This document shows, one piece after another, positions 21,237-33,642 of a stretch of 64,000 nucleotides of DNA. The first letter of the stretch is position 1; each line of letters opens with the position of its first letter. The position numbers and the translations under genes are program-made. Below the pieces are notes generated by a model that was not told the DNA's origin, made no database searches, and worked only from the letters and a program-made list of their open reading frames with translations. The stretch covers positions 37,609 through 101,608 of the forward strand of contig NW_020194541.1 in the NCBI RefSeq assembly GCF_002865645.1, in the 5' to 3' direction. Source of the stretch: Hyaloscypha bicolor E (Eukaryota > Ascomycota > Leotiomycetes > Helotiales > Hyaloscyphaceae).

Positions 21237-23067
21237 CTAGAAGAAGTGCCTCTATTACTACTAGGGTAATTTAGCCAGATATTCAGGGAAGTATCTAGTC
21301 AGGTACTCTTTATACTACCTAATTAGGAGAAGGAAATAGAATTCAGATATCTCTAGAACTCGCTAGTAGAATAATAATAATAATAAAGAAATTAGCGGCG
21401 GTTTACTATGATATTATCGAGTTAGAAGTAAAGATATAATAGAAAGAGAATCTAGAAAAGCTAGAAACTCAGATCTATTATCTTAAAGATATTCGGATAT
21501 CCGATATAGAGCCCGTTATATTTCTAGTAGTACTTTTGGTTCGGAAGGTTCTAAAAACCCGAAAACTACTAACTTATAAAGGGAAAAGTATTAAAGAAAC
21601 CTAGAATTTCTTTTATTAAATAGAACTAAAATAGTATAAAAACGGCGGGATTATCTAGGCTATAAATATAATAAAGATTATATATTATATTTCCTTTTTT
21701 AAGAATATAGCTAGAAATATCTAGAAATATAAAAAGTAATTAGTAAATATTAATATTATAGATTAGAAACCCTTTATTAAGTTTATAAAGAATTTTATCT
21801 TAAATCTAGAAAACTATAATAATAATAATCTTACTAAGTTTAAAAATACTAAATAATAGCCAGGTTAGAATATTTAAAGTTTTATATTTTATTTAGATAG
21901 CCTATTAGATAACTTAGAATATATAAGTTTATTATAAGAGTAAAATAATTTATTTAATAGCTTAAAATAGGAAATTCGAAATAAAATTAATTATTAAAGA
22001 AATATTTTATAAAAAAGAAAAAAGATTATTTCTATAGCTATAAGAATTAAAAATAACTTAAATTTATTTATTTAACGGAAATATAATAATAAACTAATAG
22101 AATAAAAAATAATAATAAAAAGAAGTAGAAAAAAAATATTTCTATTATAAGGTTTATAAAACTAGAATAATAAAGATATAGTAATAGAATCTAATATAAT
22201 ACCTATATTAAGATTTATAAAATCAAATATAATTTGCTTTATTTACTAGAAAAAGAATTATTATATTACTATTTACTTAAATTAGAAAAAACCGATTAAT
22301 TATAATTATAATAAGTTTAATTATAAAATATATAAATACCTAGAATTAAAAAAGCCAGAAAACTAATATATTCTATAATAATTATATTTATTTATATTAT
22401 AAAGAATAAAGTTCCTAAAATGAAAATAAATAAATATAGGATTAGAATATTAATTAATTCGAATATAAATGCTAATTATATAAAAAGGAAATTAGTTTTA
22501 AATATAGGAATTCTATTAATATTAAAAGTAATTTTATTAATTTTATTAAAAGAAACTAGAATTCATTTATATAAAAATTATATTCTTGAAATTATTATTA
22601 AAGATATATTAAAAAACCAAAAAGAAACTAATATATATTTTATATTATATAATTTTAATTTTAATTATATTAATATAATATTTGAATTTCTATAGCTTTA
22701 CTAAGTTAATTTCCTAATTTTCTTTAAGAAAGTAATATAAAAATATTAGATTTAATTATAAAAGATTAAAGTTTTAAATACTAGAAAGTTTACTAAAATA
22801 GTAAAATATAAGATATATATTTTTCTATTAATTATTTGTTTTATAACAGATAGCTAAAAGATTATTACTATTATTATAAATAGAATAGTTATATTTTCTA
22901 GGAAATATTAAAACCTTTTTCGAGTATTTTTTATAAAGGCTATAAATATATTATCTAATTATTATATAATAAAATATTATATAAATCTAGAACTAGAATT
23001 CTAATTATTATATAATTCTATATATATTTTATTAGAAAAAAAGCTTGAAATTCTTTAGAAATATTTT
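21237..23067 (+). pseudogene. Gypsy A1 gag-protease relic
   Basis: The plus strand from 21237 aligns by eye with the reverse complement of A2 near 43.3 kb (GAAGAAGTGCCT versus GAAGAAGCGCCT), so gag begins here. A longer frame at about 22420-22695 reads IRILINSNINANYIKRKL, a RIP-altered version of the retropepsin segment ALIDSGA.ANFI, with D-to-N and G-to-N changes. The relic stops at 23067, where Copia B1 begins; it resumes at 44042 with reverse transcriptase. Confidence 0.7.
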
Positions 23068-23332
23068 TATTAGTTTACTAGTAATATATAATACTATTTA
23101 TATAAGGTTAGTAAAGTTATATTATTATTCAAAAATAGGAAATATAATATTATAGTATTAATATATAATTCCTAAATTTATTAAGCCTAATAGAATCTAG
23201 TTTACTAGTCGAGTTACTTATAAGATATAAGGTTATATAACTATATCTTATATCCTATATTTATTACTCATATTCCGTATCCCGTATCCCGTAACTATAT
23301 ATGTGACTTCTAAAGAAATAGCTATATTAATA
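23068..23332 (-). repeat. 3' LTR of Copia B1
   Basis: Starts TATTAGTTTACTAG and ends TATATTAATA on the plus strand (RIP-altered TG...CA on the coding strand). Same family as LTRs at 43755, 51848, 57984, 59606 and 60984. Confidence 0.8.
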
Positions 23333-24426
23333 CTAGAAACTCTTTAAAAAATATAAAAAATAATACTTTTTTCTAATTATATATAAATTCTCTAATCCGG
23401 CCTAGTATCAGATTTCTCAAATACTTTATATATCTATATTACTTCTAAGGTTCTAATTATATACTAAAGGCCGCGGCCTTTTATATATAATTTTCTTTCT
23501 TATAATATTTTCCTATCTTATATATTTATTTCCTGCTCTATTTATATTTAATTAATTTCTTTATATCTAATTATATAATATTCGTATTAATTAAATACTT
23601 GAGAGTATTTATTAGCTTCGATTTTATTATAGAATTAATAGGATTTAATTCTTCTTTAATTTATTTAATTTCTATAATCTCTTATTATTTATATATCTAA
23701 TAAAGATATATTATATTAATTATTAGATACTTTTCTTAAGTAATTCCCAATTTAATAAGGCATTTATATAATAACTTTAAATTTATATAGATTATTAGTA
23801 GTAGTTCTATTTCTAGTATTTTATTAATTATAAATTTAACTAAAGTATCTATATTAAAGCTATAAATTATATTATAAAATTCCGAAACTAGAATACTTCT
23901 AATAACTTTCTTGTATTTAGTAAAGAATTAGTAAATAATATTAGTATATCTAGTTCCGTTTACTAAAACTAGAATATATCCGATTTAGGAAAAGAAATCT
24001 TTATTATTTATAAATAAAGTATTTATAAAAATAATTAAATATAAGAATTTCTTTATTAGCTTTATAAATCTTAGTTCTCTAATAGTATTTTCAATTTACT
24101 ATTAAATATACTTATTAAATACCTTTATATTAGTTTCCGAAAATTTAATAGCTTAAATAGTAATTAATAAGTTATATAAAGCTTTTAATTAATAAACTAA
24201 TATAATATATATTTCTCTAGTATATTAGATAATATATTAGTTCTTAATAGAGAGATTTTAATAAATAGTATCTTTATTACTTATAGTAATAGTATTTTTT
24301 ATAGAAATAATTCGAAGGTTTTTATACTAATATTCTTATATAAAGATAATTCTAGTAATATTTATATAAATAATACTTTTATTAAATTTGAGATTATAAT
24401 TAAAAATAAGGTATTTATATTTCTTA

Positions 24427-24700
24427 TATTACGGGTATAATATTTAGGGCTTAGAAAGTAAGATAAAAGGTCTCTTATAAAGATAATTCAAAGCTAAAAA
24501 AAGAAAAGCTAGAATATAAAAGGTTATAAGGGAATATATATATCTTATAGTATACTAGTCTTAAAGAGGCTTAGCCTTCTAAATATCTCTAGTATATTCC
24601 AAGTATACTTCTCTAGTAAGGCAGCCGTATTATATATATCTAGGAGGCATCTAGTATCTAACTAGGCATTTCAGATATTAGATATCTGGAAATTATAATA
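24427..24700 (-). repeat. 3' LTR of Gypsy C
   Basis: 274 bp, the same length as its partner at 31115. Differences between the two are mostly C/T or G/A transitions. Confidence 0.85.
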
Positions 24701-27449
24701 TTATTTCTTTCTTTAGAATAAGCTTATTCCCGAGCTTTATAAAAGCCGCTAATTTATCTAATTTCATACTATTTTCCTTCCTAAAATAAACTAGTATCTC
24801 GGATATAAATATTATATATAAAAGGCTAGTACTTTTATTATATAATTTAAGAAGATTTATTATTATTTCTATATAGTTCTAGATAAGTATTATTTTTTAT
24901 ATAGTCTAGCTAATATTATAGGTTTTATAAAAGTCCTAATATATTATTATTATTATTATTATAAAAGCTTTATAAAACCAGGGGGCTATTATTTAGTATT
25001 AAAGCTAGATACTAAACTGGATTCTTATCCTAACTAATTTATTAAATTCTATACTTTAGCTTATTTCTTATTAGCTTAACTATAATAACCTATTTAATAC
25101 TATATTCTTATTTATTATTCTCTAGTATTAATAGAAGTAGTTCTGGGTTTATTTAATCTAATAGAAAATTCTAGGAGTTCTTTTATAGCTTCTTTATATA
25201 GAAAACTAGATATATCTTTATAGTTTCTAGTAGTTTTAGGAAAAATAAGTAATTATATTATTCTAGAATCTTAAATAGGCCCTTTATTTAGTTCCCTAGC
25301 TTCCGGTTTAAATAATTGGATTTCTAGTATTTTATAGTAACTTATATTTTATTTCTAACTTTGAAATTAATTAGATAATAGTATTTATTAGCTTATATTA
25401 TATATTATTCCTATATTTACTTTATATATTCATAAATAAATTACTATAATTTATATAATTAATTTACTAATACTTTAGCTTTATTTCTATTTAGCTTCTT
25501 TTTAGATAAGCTAGCTTTAATAAAAGAGTTCTAGTTTAGAGAGATATAAGGCTTATAGCTTTTTTTAGTTATAAATAGAGACTAGCTAATAATTTATTTG
25601 TCTTAGCTATTTTAGTAATAGTTAATATATAAATATAATTTTTAGTTAAAGTACTAATTAATAATCTCTGTTTATTTGTTTATTTAAAGATAATTAGCTA
25701 TTGAGAGCTTGAGCTTTATATTAATTCTCATATAGAATTCGCTCTAAAAATCGGATATAAATTAGAGTTCCTAATCTAATATAATTATTTCTGAAATACC
25801 TATTTAGTATATTATATAAAGTAAAAATAGAGGTACTAGCTATTTGGCTATAATTATATCTTATATAGAAATTATAATTAGGTACTTAAATAAGTAATTC
25901 ACGAATATAATAATTATATTATAGCCCGATTTGTTTTCTAGATAGTTTTTAAAGTCTATAGTAATATTTTACTAGAAGTAATTAGGAACTAGAAAAAAAT
26001 AAAGTAAACTAGACTTCTTATTTCTAGATATATATAATTTCCTATAAGTATAGTAATTATTATAATATTGATTAATATTCTTGCCTATAAATAGCTAGTA
26101 ATATTACTTCTTTAATAGCTAATAGAGCTTTATATATCTAGAATATTTAGAAAGAAGTTTATTATATATTTTATAAATTAGGGTAATTTATAAAAATAGT
26201 CGGGGAATTATTTCGTTTTTTATAATATAGTGTTTTCTATAGTATAAAAGAAGGCCGTCTTATAATATCTAGATATTACTTTTAGCTTAGGTTATTATAT
26301 ATAGCTTTTCTAGATCTAGTAAAATATAATTATCTTATAGGATCTTATTTATAAGTTATAAGCTATTATATTTAATAGAAGCTTCTAATAATGTTTTTAT
26401 AGAAGTAATTATAATAGAGTTTACTAGTAAAGCTTCTAAGAAAATACCTTTTTCTAGGGAAATTATATCTCTAATAAGAGTATTTTCCACTAGAAAGTTT
26501 TTAGTATATATTTGGTTTTTAGGGCCAAATTCCGGATTAAATAAGCCAATTTTATAAAGTATTACTATAAGTTATAAGTTATAAATAATTTCCGGATTAA
26601 TCTTATTTCTAGGTAAAAGTTCTTGAGTTTATAGTTTCTTTTTAACCTGGCTCTAAATATCGACTTTATCTTATTTTTATAATAAGATATTTATTTACTT
26701 ATTTGATTTTCTAGAATAATATATAAGTTTAAAGTAATAGTAAGATAAGAGCTTAGTCTATTTAGCTTATTAAAAAGAAAGCTTTTTAGTAATTATAAAG
26801 TATTTTAAGATATAATAATTAGAATAAATCTTAAAAGAAGTATTCTAAAGGCCTTCTAGCTTAGTTTTCTATTTCTCTAGTATTTATATTATAGTAAGTA
26901 TTTCCTTATTATATATATTATAATTAAGCTTTACTAGAAATATAGTTTTAGAAAAGTAAGCTATAGGATATTAAAGGCCTATTTCTGGGTTTTATTAAGA
27001 GAATAGGCTAGTAATTACTTCTTTAAATATATCTATTTCTATTATTATAAGTAGATCTGGATTATAATATTATAGAACTAGAATAAAAATTATAACTTTC
27101 TTTAAATAACTAAAAACCTTTCAATATTATTTGAATTATTTAAAGGAAATATTCTTTTTTATAAATAAGATAAGAGATCTAGTAATTTATTTATACTTTT
27201 TAATAAAGTATTTATAAAAGTTATAGAAGCTAAGAAAGAACTATATACTTTTAATTATTTTTAGAAATTACTATTTATATATTACTTTAACTTTATTAGA
27301 ATCTATTTTAATACTAGATATAGAAATAATAAAGCCCAAATACTTTATATATATAATTTTGAATTCCGATTTCTTAATATTTATTTAGAGGCTAGTAAGA
27401 TATAAGTAGTCTAGTACTTTTTACATATATTATTTATATTTTACTAGGT

Positions 27450-27760
27450 TCTTTAAATAAATAAGAATATTATTAAGATATATTATATAAAAGTTATCTA
27501 GATATTTAAAAAGTATATTATTTATATAATATTAATATATAGCTAAGCTATTTATAAAGCCTTTTTAGAGAATATTATATTTATGTATTTTATAGTAAAT
27601 ATGAAATATTATTAGTTTCTGAGAGTTCGGGTTTATAGCTATATAATAGAAAGCTTAGTAAATATCTAATTTAGTATAAATCTTAGCTTTAAATAATTAA
27701 TTTAAAGTCTTATTAATAAGTAAAAGAAAATATTAATTCTTTTGGGTAATATTATTTAGA
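27450..27760 (-). pseudogene. Reverse transcriptase relic of Gypsy C
   Basis: Minus-strand translation gives TKLDIYQAFYYIAINPNSQK, then KGFINSLAIYQYYINNIL and IIYLNNILIYLKNLVKY when TAA/TAG are read as former Gln/Trp. These match Gypsy RT blocks TKLDIRQAFHRI, PFGLTNGPATFQRFIND and YLDDILIYS. The catalytic DD is now NN, typical of G-to-A change at GpA. Confidence 0.75.
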
Positions 27761-29217
27761 TAATAGAAATTAATATAGAAATATAAACCTTTATTTGCTT
27801 TTTTTATAAAAAGAACTAGTAAAATAAAGGAAGCCTAACTAGCTTTAATAAAGCTCTTAGCTAAATTATTTTTTAAGAAATGCTTAATTTCTAGAAGCTT
27901 TTAAGTAAACTATTACTAAAGGAATTAATATCTAATATTCTTAGTTCTCTTTAGGCCTTTAATCTAAATCTTATAATTATATAATTTATAAAGGAAAAGG
28001 ATATTAGATTTCTTTTTAGAGAAAACAGAGATATATTTCTTAAATTCTAGAAATAATATTCTCTAGAGCTGTTAAAGCTCTATTTTTCCCGGTTATTAAT
28101 TCTCTGGGCTAGAAATAGCTTCTCTTTTCCGTACTTTAAGCTTTTTATTAATCTTATAAATAGATATTTAACTAATAATAATATTTTTTCTTTTAGCTAT
28201 ATAATTAAATACTATAGAAATAAGAATAACTAGATCTAATATTTGCTTTTTATTAAGGATTTCCTCTCGCTTTTTTGGCTTTTATTTAGGTATTATATTT
28301 TAATTAGGCTATAAAAGCTTCTTTTTTATAGTTTTATATAATTTCCTCTAATTAGTCTAAAAAGAGAAAAACTATTTAAGAATAAAAAGTTTCTAGAAAT
28401 AGCTTATAATAGAATCTCATTAATTAGTATCTTTTTAATATTTCTTATTAGATTATTTCTCTAGCTATTACTAAGAAATACTAATAATATAATCGAATTA
28501 TATAAATTTAGGCTTTTTTTTATTTTAGCTATATAAGCCTATATCTTCTATAATTAACTAGAATATTAATATATATAGCCTATTTTCTATTAAGAATAAT
28601 ATTATAATTTCTAAGATTTAGAATAATTATAGGTATATTAATATTTTATTTATTAATTAGAAATAAAACTTCTATATATTTCTTAGTAAACTTAACTAGC
28701 TTTTTATTAAAACTATATATAATATAGAATAAGAGAAGAAGTTATAGTTTTATTTCTAAGAATTACTTTATAAGCTAAATAAGCTTTATATTAATAAAAG
28801 TATAATTATTAGCTCTAGTATTAATAAAGAAAAAAGACTTAATTCCTAATTTATTTATACTAATAATATAAAATATTATAAAAGTATTTCTTTTTATTAG
28901 ATAAGTTAAGTTAATTTTTACTAAATCTATATTATAAGCCTTTAAAATAGAGACTTTCTTTAGGGATATTTGTTTTTCGGTTTCATACTAGAATTAGAGC
29001 TTAAATTCTCTAAATATTTTATTAGATTAGTAATTAGGTATTCTAGTAAAATAGGAACTAAGCCTAGCTTAATTCTAGAAAAAGCTATTTTAGTTTCCTT
29101 ACTATATCTAGCCGGATAGTACCTAATATAATAGCCGAACTCGTTATAGTTATAGTACTTAATAGTTAAGAGATTTTTGGTTTTTATAGGATATTACTTA
29201 TATTTATAAGAGAGTAT

Positions 29218-29520
29218 TGTGGGAGGGAAACTGCAATAAGACAAAAACCCATATAAAGTATACCAGAGCGCAAAACGTGACTTGATAGCAAAATAACAAA
29301 TCAAAAGCGTAAATAGTAAAGCATAAATAGTATATAGTATGCAAAAGCTTAATTAATTAAATACTTATAAAGGATTATTCTCTAAGTCTACAGAAAAACC
29401 AGCTTTCTAATATGATTTCCGCAAGTCACGTATAAAAGGCTGCGGCCTTTACCATATGACCTAAACCTCAAAACCGCTAAAACAATATGATTTTTGACGA
29501 GTACGGCCTGCCGTACCACA
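29218..29520 (-). mobile_element. Solo LTR inside Gypsy C
   Basis: A 303-bp island with less RIP than its surroundings, running TGTGG...CCACA, with 4-bp flanks GTAT on both sides (29214-29217 and 29521-29524). One end holds GTACGGCCTGCCGTAC, a 7-bp stem with a 2-bp centre. TG...CA ends, short terminal inverted match and no coding suggest a solo LTR left by recombination. It is unrelated to the LTR families A, B and C. Orientation is a guess. Confidence 0.65.
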
Positions 29521-31114
29521 GTATATATTTAATAAAAGTAGTTAATATAGGCTTCTTGAATTCCTTTTTAGAAGTATATTTTTTAGAAATATAAGAGAAT
29601 ATAGTACTAGAAGTAAACTTGACTAGAATAGCTTTTGTCTTTTTATATTTCTTAGTCTTCTTATATATAGCCTTAATTTACTAATAATTAGTAATATAGT
29701 ACTAAGTAAAGCAAGTAGTATTAATAGAAGAATTATTATAATATATATATACTAATTTCTAAAGCTTTAGTAAAAGCTTTTTACTTAGTTTATACTTAAT
29801 ATTTTAAAAACTAATACTGCCTTTTATAAATAGTTATAAGAAAAGAATATAGAACTCCTAAAATACTTAACTAGAGTATATTTAAAGCTTACTAAAGTTA
29901 TAACAAGTATTCTATATCTTATTAGAATTAGAATATAGCTTTTTTAAATAGAAATAGAACTCTAAAAGCTAATAGTACTAATTCGAACTATCTTTATTTA
30001 TATAAGAATTAGTTAAAATAAGAGTATTACTAGTAAGTTTATTAGAAATATAAATAATCTTAAGATTCTTAGAGAAATATAAATTAGTATTTCCTTATAG
30101 CTTATTCTTAATCTGAACTAGCTAGTTATTAAAGATAGTATAATTTCTAGTAAAGAGAGTTAGATCTGGGAGCTTAGTAATTCTAGTAATTCTAAAGAAA
30201 GTATAAGATATAGGGAATTCTAAACGGAAATAAGTAAGAGATAGTTCGGAATAGCCGGGACTACGGAAATAGTAGAAGCGGCTAGAGCTATTATAAACCA
30301 GTCTATTATAGCTATATAGTATTTAATATTATTCTTGAGTTTAGTATTATAGAACTTAGTATTTTTGAGAATAGCTTTATTATAACTATAGGTATTCTTA
30401 TATAAAATAGCCTTTTAGATATTCTTCTAGTAGCTCTTTATAATAATATTAATATCTAAGAGTAAGTTATTAGGCTTTTTAATCTATTTATATAATTTTC
30501 CGGTAATAATATAGTTTTTGGTCTCTAGAAGCTTTATAATAAAAGCAGAGAATTCTATTTCTATAGACTTATTTATAAATTTTCTAGAAATACTAATAAG
30601 ATATTTACTTCGGAAAGGGCTACTAACGGGATAACCTGAACTAGTAGAAGCTTTACTAGAAGCCTTAGCGGAAGTTAATATAGTTTCTGGTTATATAATA
30701 TCCTGAAAAATTAATTTATTATACTTTTTCCTCTATTATATCTTTCCTAGTAATCTTATTACTAGTATATATATAGGGCCTATAAAGTTATAGAATAGGG
30801 CTTAAGAATAATAGTTAGATTACTAGCCTATAAATATCTATTATTCTAGGACTTAGTTAAAGAGTAGCCTTTATTTGTAATTCTTTAATTTTCGGGTTTT
30901 TAAAAGAGTTTCTAATATATTACTAGTATATATTTATAAAAATATAAATATTTAATTCCTCTAAGGGTTCTAAAGCTTTTTGCTTTTATTATTCTAGAAT
31001 CTATTACTTATATTTCTGAGATTCCGTTATCTTAATAATACTTATATTTCTAATAGTTCTAAATTAGTTTATTTGAAATCCTTTATAAAATTAAAGAAAG
31101 TAAGCTTTAAATAC

Positions 31115-31388
31115 TATTATAGGTATAATATTTAGGGCTTGGAAAGCAAGGTAAAAGATCTCTTATAAAGACGATTTAAAGCTAAGAAAGAGAAAGCTAG
31201 AATATAGGAGGCTATAAGGAAATATATATATCTTATAGTATACTAGTCCCAAAGGGGCCTAGCCTTCTAAATATCTCTAGTATATTTCAAGTATATTTCC
31301 CTAGTAAGGCAGCCGTATTATATATATCTAGAAGATATCTAATATCTGGCCAGGCATTTCAGATACCGGGTATCTAGAAATCATAATA
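31115..31388 (-). repeat. 5' LTR of Gypsy C
   Basis: 274 bp, partner of 24427-24700. The coding strand reads leftward from here. Confidence 0.85.
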
Positions 31389-32912
31389 CCTTAGCTAAGA
31401 ATTTAGTCTTTTAAAGCTTTAATTACTTTATTTTTATAAAATTATTAGTTCTAATAAATAAAGTATTATTAGTTTAAAGGCTAATAATTCCGAAGAGTTA
31501 TTTACTATAAAAAAGGCAAGGGTTATAAGTTAATTATTTTATAAAAAACTTATTAGTATAATAGAAATAGTAAGTTTTAAACTAGTAATTCCCAGTTTCT
31601 AATATATTATATAATAGTTTTATAACTTTTAGAATAGAATTATTCTTTAGATTTAGTTTTCTAATAAGCTTATAAAATAAATTAATATAAAAATTATAAT
31701 TAAATAAAGTTATTAATTAGATATAAGCTTATAAGATATTATATAAATATAATTCTATAGTATTTATTATTATAATAGTAATACTAAAGACAATTTTCTG
31801 GCTAATATATTAAATAGTAAGTAATTATATTAATATTATACATTTCTTATTATTATTATAAGCTTAGATAACTAGTCTCGACTTTTTAAACTTTTTTTCT
31901 ATATTTTTATTTTTAATCTTATTAATAAACCAGGAATTAAAGATATATATTTTCTTTAGTATCTGAAATCTAGAAATAACTTTAAATATATCTTTTTTTA
32001 GGAAACTAGTAATTTTAACTTAGTGAGAATTCTTATATAAGTTATTATTTTATAGAAATACTATAAAATCCGGGTTTTTATAAGGGTGTTTTCTGCTATA
32101 TTTTAATAAAATATTAGGAATAATAAAAGAAATTATATCTGTATTACTTTTAGCCTTATTATAAAGTTCGGAAATAGTTTCAGGTTTAGGGCTATTAGTA
32201 ATAATTTTAATATTTCCTATATAAAATAGCTTTATAAAAGTTAAATAGAAAATAGTATTACTATATAATAAAGCTAGTATATAGTTCTTTCTATTAATAG
32301 CTATTAGCTTATATATCCTATTATAATTACTAGATTAACTAGTATTTTCTTTATATTATATAAGAATATTTGAATTTAAAGAAAGTTTATAAATATTAAT
32401 AATATTAGAATTATTTCGGGTATTTAAAATATTTGCAATTTAGTATTTAGCTTAAAGCTTCTGAATTCCTATTATTACTTTCTTAAATACTACTAATTAC
32501 TATAATATAATTAGTAATAGGATATTATATTTAGTTATTTAAAATAAAGTATTATAAATTAAAATAATTAAAATAATACTATTGGGTTTAATAAAATTAT
32601 TAATAGCCTTAAAAGCTATTTAAAATATAATATCTTTATTAATTCTATTAATTTTGGCTATAATAATAAAATAAATATATTAAATCGGGCTATAATAGTA
32701 TTTTATAATTCTAATAGAATTATAAGCTTTTATAGAAATAATTTTAATTTTGGTTTCTATAATATTTATAAACTAAATGAATTCTTTACTAATAAACTAC
32801 TTTCTAGTATTTACTATAATCTAATTAGAAGAACCTAAATATATATTAATCTAATATTATTTTAGGGTATTTCAAATATATAATATACTAATATTTTAAA
32901 GTTATTAGCCGG
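31389..32912 (-). pseudogene. Copia B1 pol relic, segment between nested Gypsy C and TRIM
   Basis: This is B1 internal sequence (Copia reverse transcriptase region) resuming after Gypsy C. It matches by eye B3/B4 at 60.36-60.98 kb and 62.21-62.75 kb, and the reverse complement of B2 near 55.4-56.8 kb. No open frame survives. Confidence 0.7.
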
Positions 32913-33043
32913 TATTACGTAGTACTAGTCACGTGGTGCCACTATACGTGACTTAGTATGTAGCCAGTGCTTTTAGCCCGGCACACAGCCTTTAGCTCAA
33001 TTCAAGCTCTTTACTACCACTGCAATATCACCTTATCGTAACA
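32913..33043 (+). repeat. Left LTR of TRIM
   Basis: 131 bp, from TATTACG to CGTAACA. It carries changes such as GTAGTACT in place of GTGGTGCC in the right copy, consistent with light RIP. Confidence 0.88.
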
Positions 33044-33045
33044 TA

Positions 33046-33057
33046 TGGTAGCAATGC
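33046..33057 (+). other. Primer-binding-site-like sequence of TRIM
   Basis: TGGTAGCAATGC begins two bases after the LTR. TGG at this place pairs with the CCA end of a tRNA; TGGTAGC is the usual opening for initiator-Met-type primers. Assignment of the tRNA is not certain. Confidence 0.65.
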
Positions 33058-33493
33058 AATAATTACGATCGATTGACCTCACGATACGGTACGAATTACT
33101 ATAGTAACAAAGCGATATTCCCCTCGCCCCTGCAGAAAGAGCTTCGTGCCATATACACCCTCACCGGCAGAGTCGTCCGATTCCTCACCTCCCCAAGTCT
33201 TTACTTGGCTAGTATCCCTCTATATTAGGGTACAAGGTACACATGGTAGTTGCAATTGGGAGGTTATTAAGACTGGATACGGCGCGAACAAGAAGTATGG
33301 TAGAAAAGGAGGCAATATACAAGTAGGGGGCATATTTTGGGATATACGTTACCATGGCTTGCTTGCTTGTCTTACAGGGCCCTGGGAGTGAGATGCAAGC
33401 TCCTGGGGGAGAAGGACGCTCCATACTAGTAGACTTCTTATTTGGGTAGCCTAGAATGGCTGTATTGCGACGAGGACGTCGTCTTTTGAGTCT

Positions 33494-33504
33494 GAAGGGG
33501 GGGA
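33494..33504 (+). other. Polypurine tract of TRIM
   Basis: GAAGGGGGGGA immediately precedes the right LTR (two-base gap), the expected place for plus-strand priming. Confidence 0.7.
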
Positions 33505-33506
33505 CT

Positions 33507-33637
33507 TATTACGTGGTGCCAGTCACGTGGTGCCACTGCACGTGACTTAGCGTATAGCCAGTGCTTTTAGCCCGGCACACAGCCTTTAGCTCAATTCAAG
33601 CTCTTTACCACTACTGCAATATTACCTTATCGTGATA
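33507..33637 (+). repeat. Right LTR of TRIM
   Basis: 131 bp, from TATTACG to CGTGATA; followed by the GCCGG duplication. Confidence 0.88.
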
Positions 33638-33642
33638 GCCGG

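Larger units (their letters stand above)
24427..31388 (-). mobile_element. Gypsy-type LTR retrotransposon C, nested in Copia B1
   Basis: Two 274-bp LTRs (24427-24700 and 31115-31388) start TATTAYRGGTATAATATTTA and end ATAATA. Flanks are TCTTA (24422-24426) and CCTTA (31389-31393), identical but for one C-to-T. Copia B1 sequence resumes directly after 31388, as seen by comparison with 60.36 kb and 62.21 kb. The minus strand carries reverse transcriptase text at about 27.75-27.45 kb: KIYTKLDIYQAFYYI, then FYIIYLNNILIYLKN, cf. the Gypsy motif YLDDILIYS. Length is 6962 bp, including a 303-bp solo LTR insertion. Every frame has many stops. Confidence 0.85.
32913..33637 (+). mobile_element. TRIM: 725-bp non-autonomous LTR retrotransposon
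   Basis: Two direct repeats of exactly 131 bp (32913-33043 and 33507-33637) flank a 463-bp core. Flanking duplications are GCCGG on both sides (32908-32912 and 33638-33642). LTR ends are TATTACG...CGTAACA on the left and TATTACG...CGTGATA on the right, pointing to an ancestral TGTTACG...CGTAACA with 7-bp inverted termini. Two bases after the left LTR is TGGTAGCAATGC, a primer-binding-site-like start; two bases before the right LTR is GAAGGGGGGGA, a polypurine tract. The LTRs differ at 13 positions by my count, all transitions. The core has no convincing protein. It sits as a GC-normal island inside RIP-mutated Copia B1, so it arrived after most of that decay. Confidence 0.88.

Noticed and set aside
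22420..22695. 91-codon open frame as an independent gene
   Set aside because: Its text is a RIP-altered retropepsin region of Gypsy A1 and is colinear with A2; it is a fossil, not a gene.
33146..33391. 81-codon open frame inside the TRIM
   Set aside because: It starts at GTG, has no domain, and lies in the non-coding core of a terminal-repeat miniature element.
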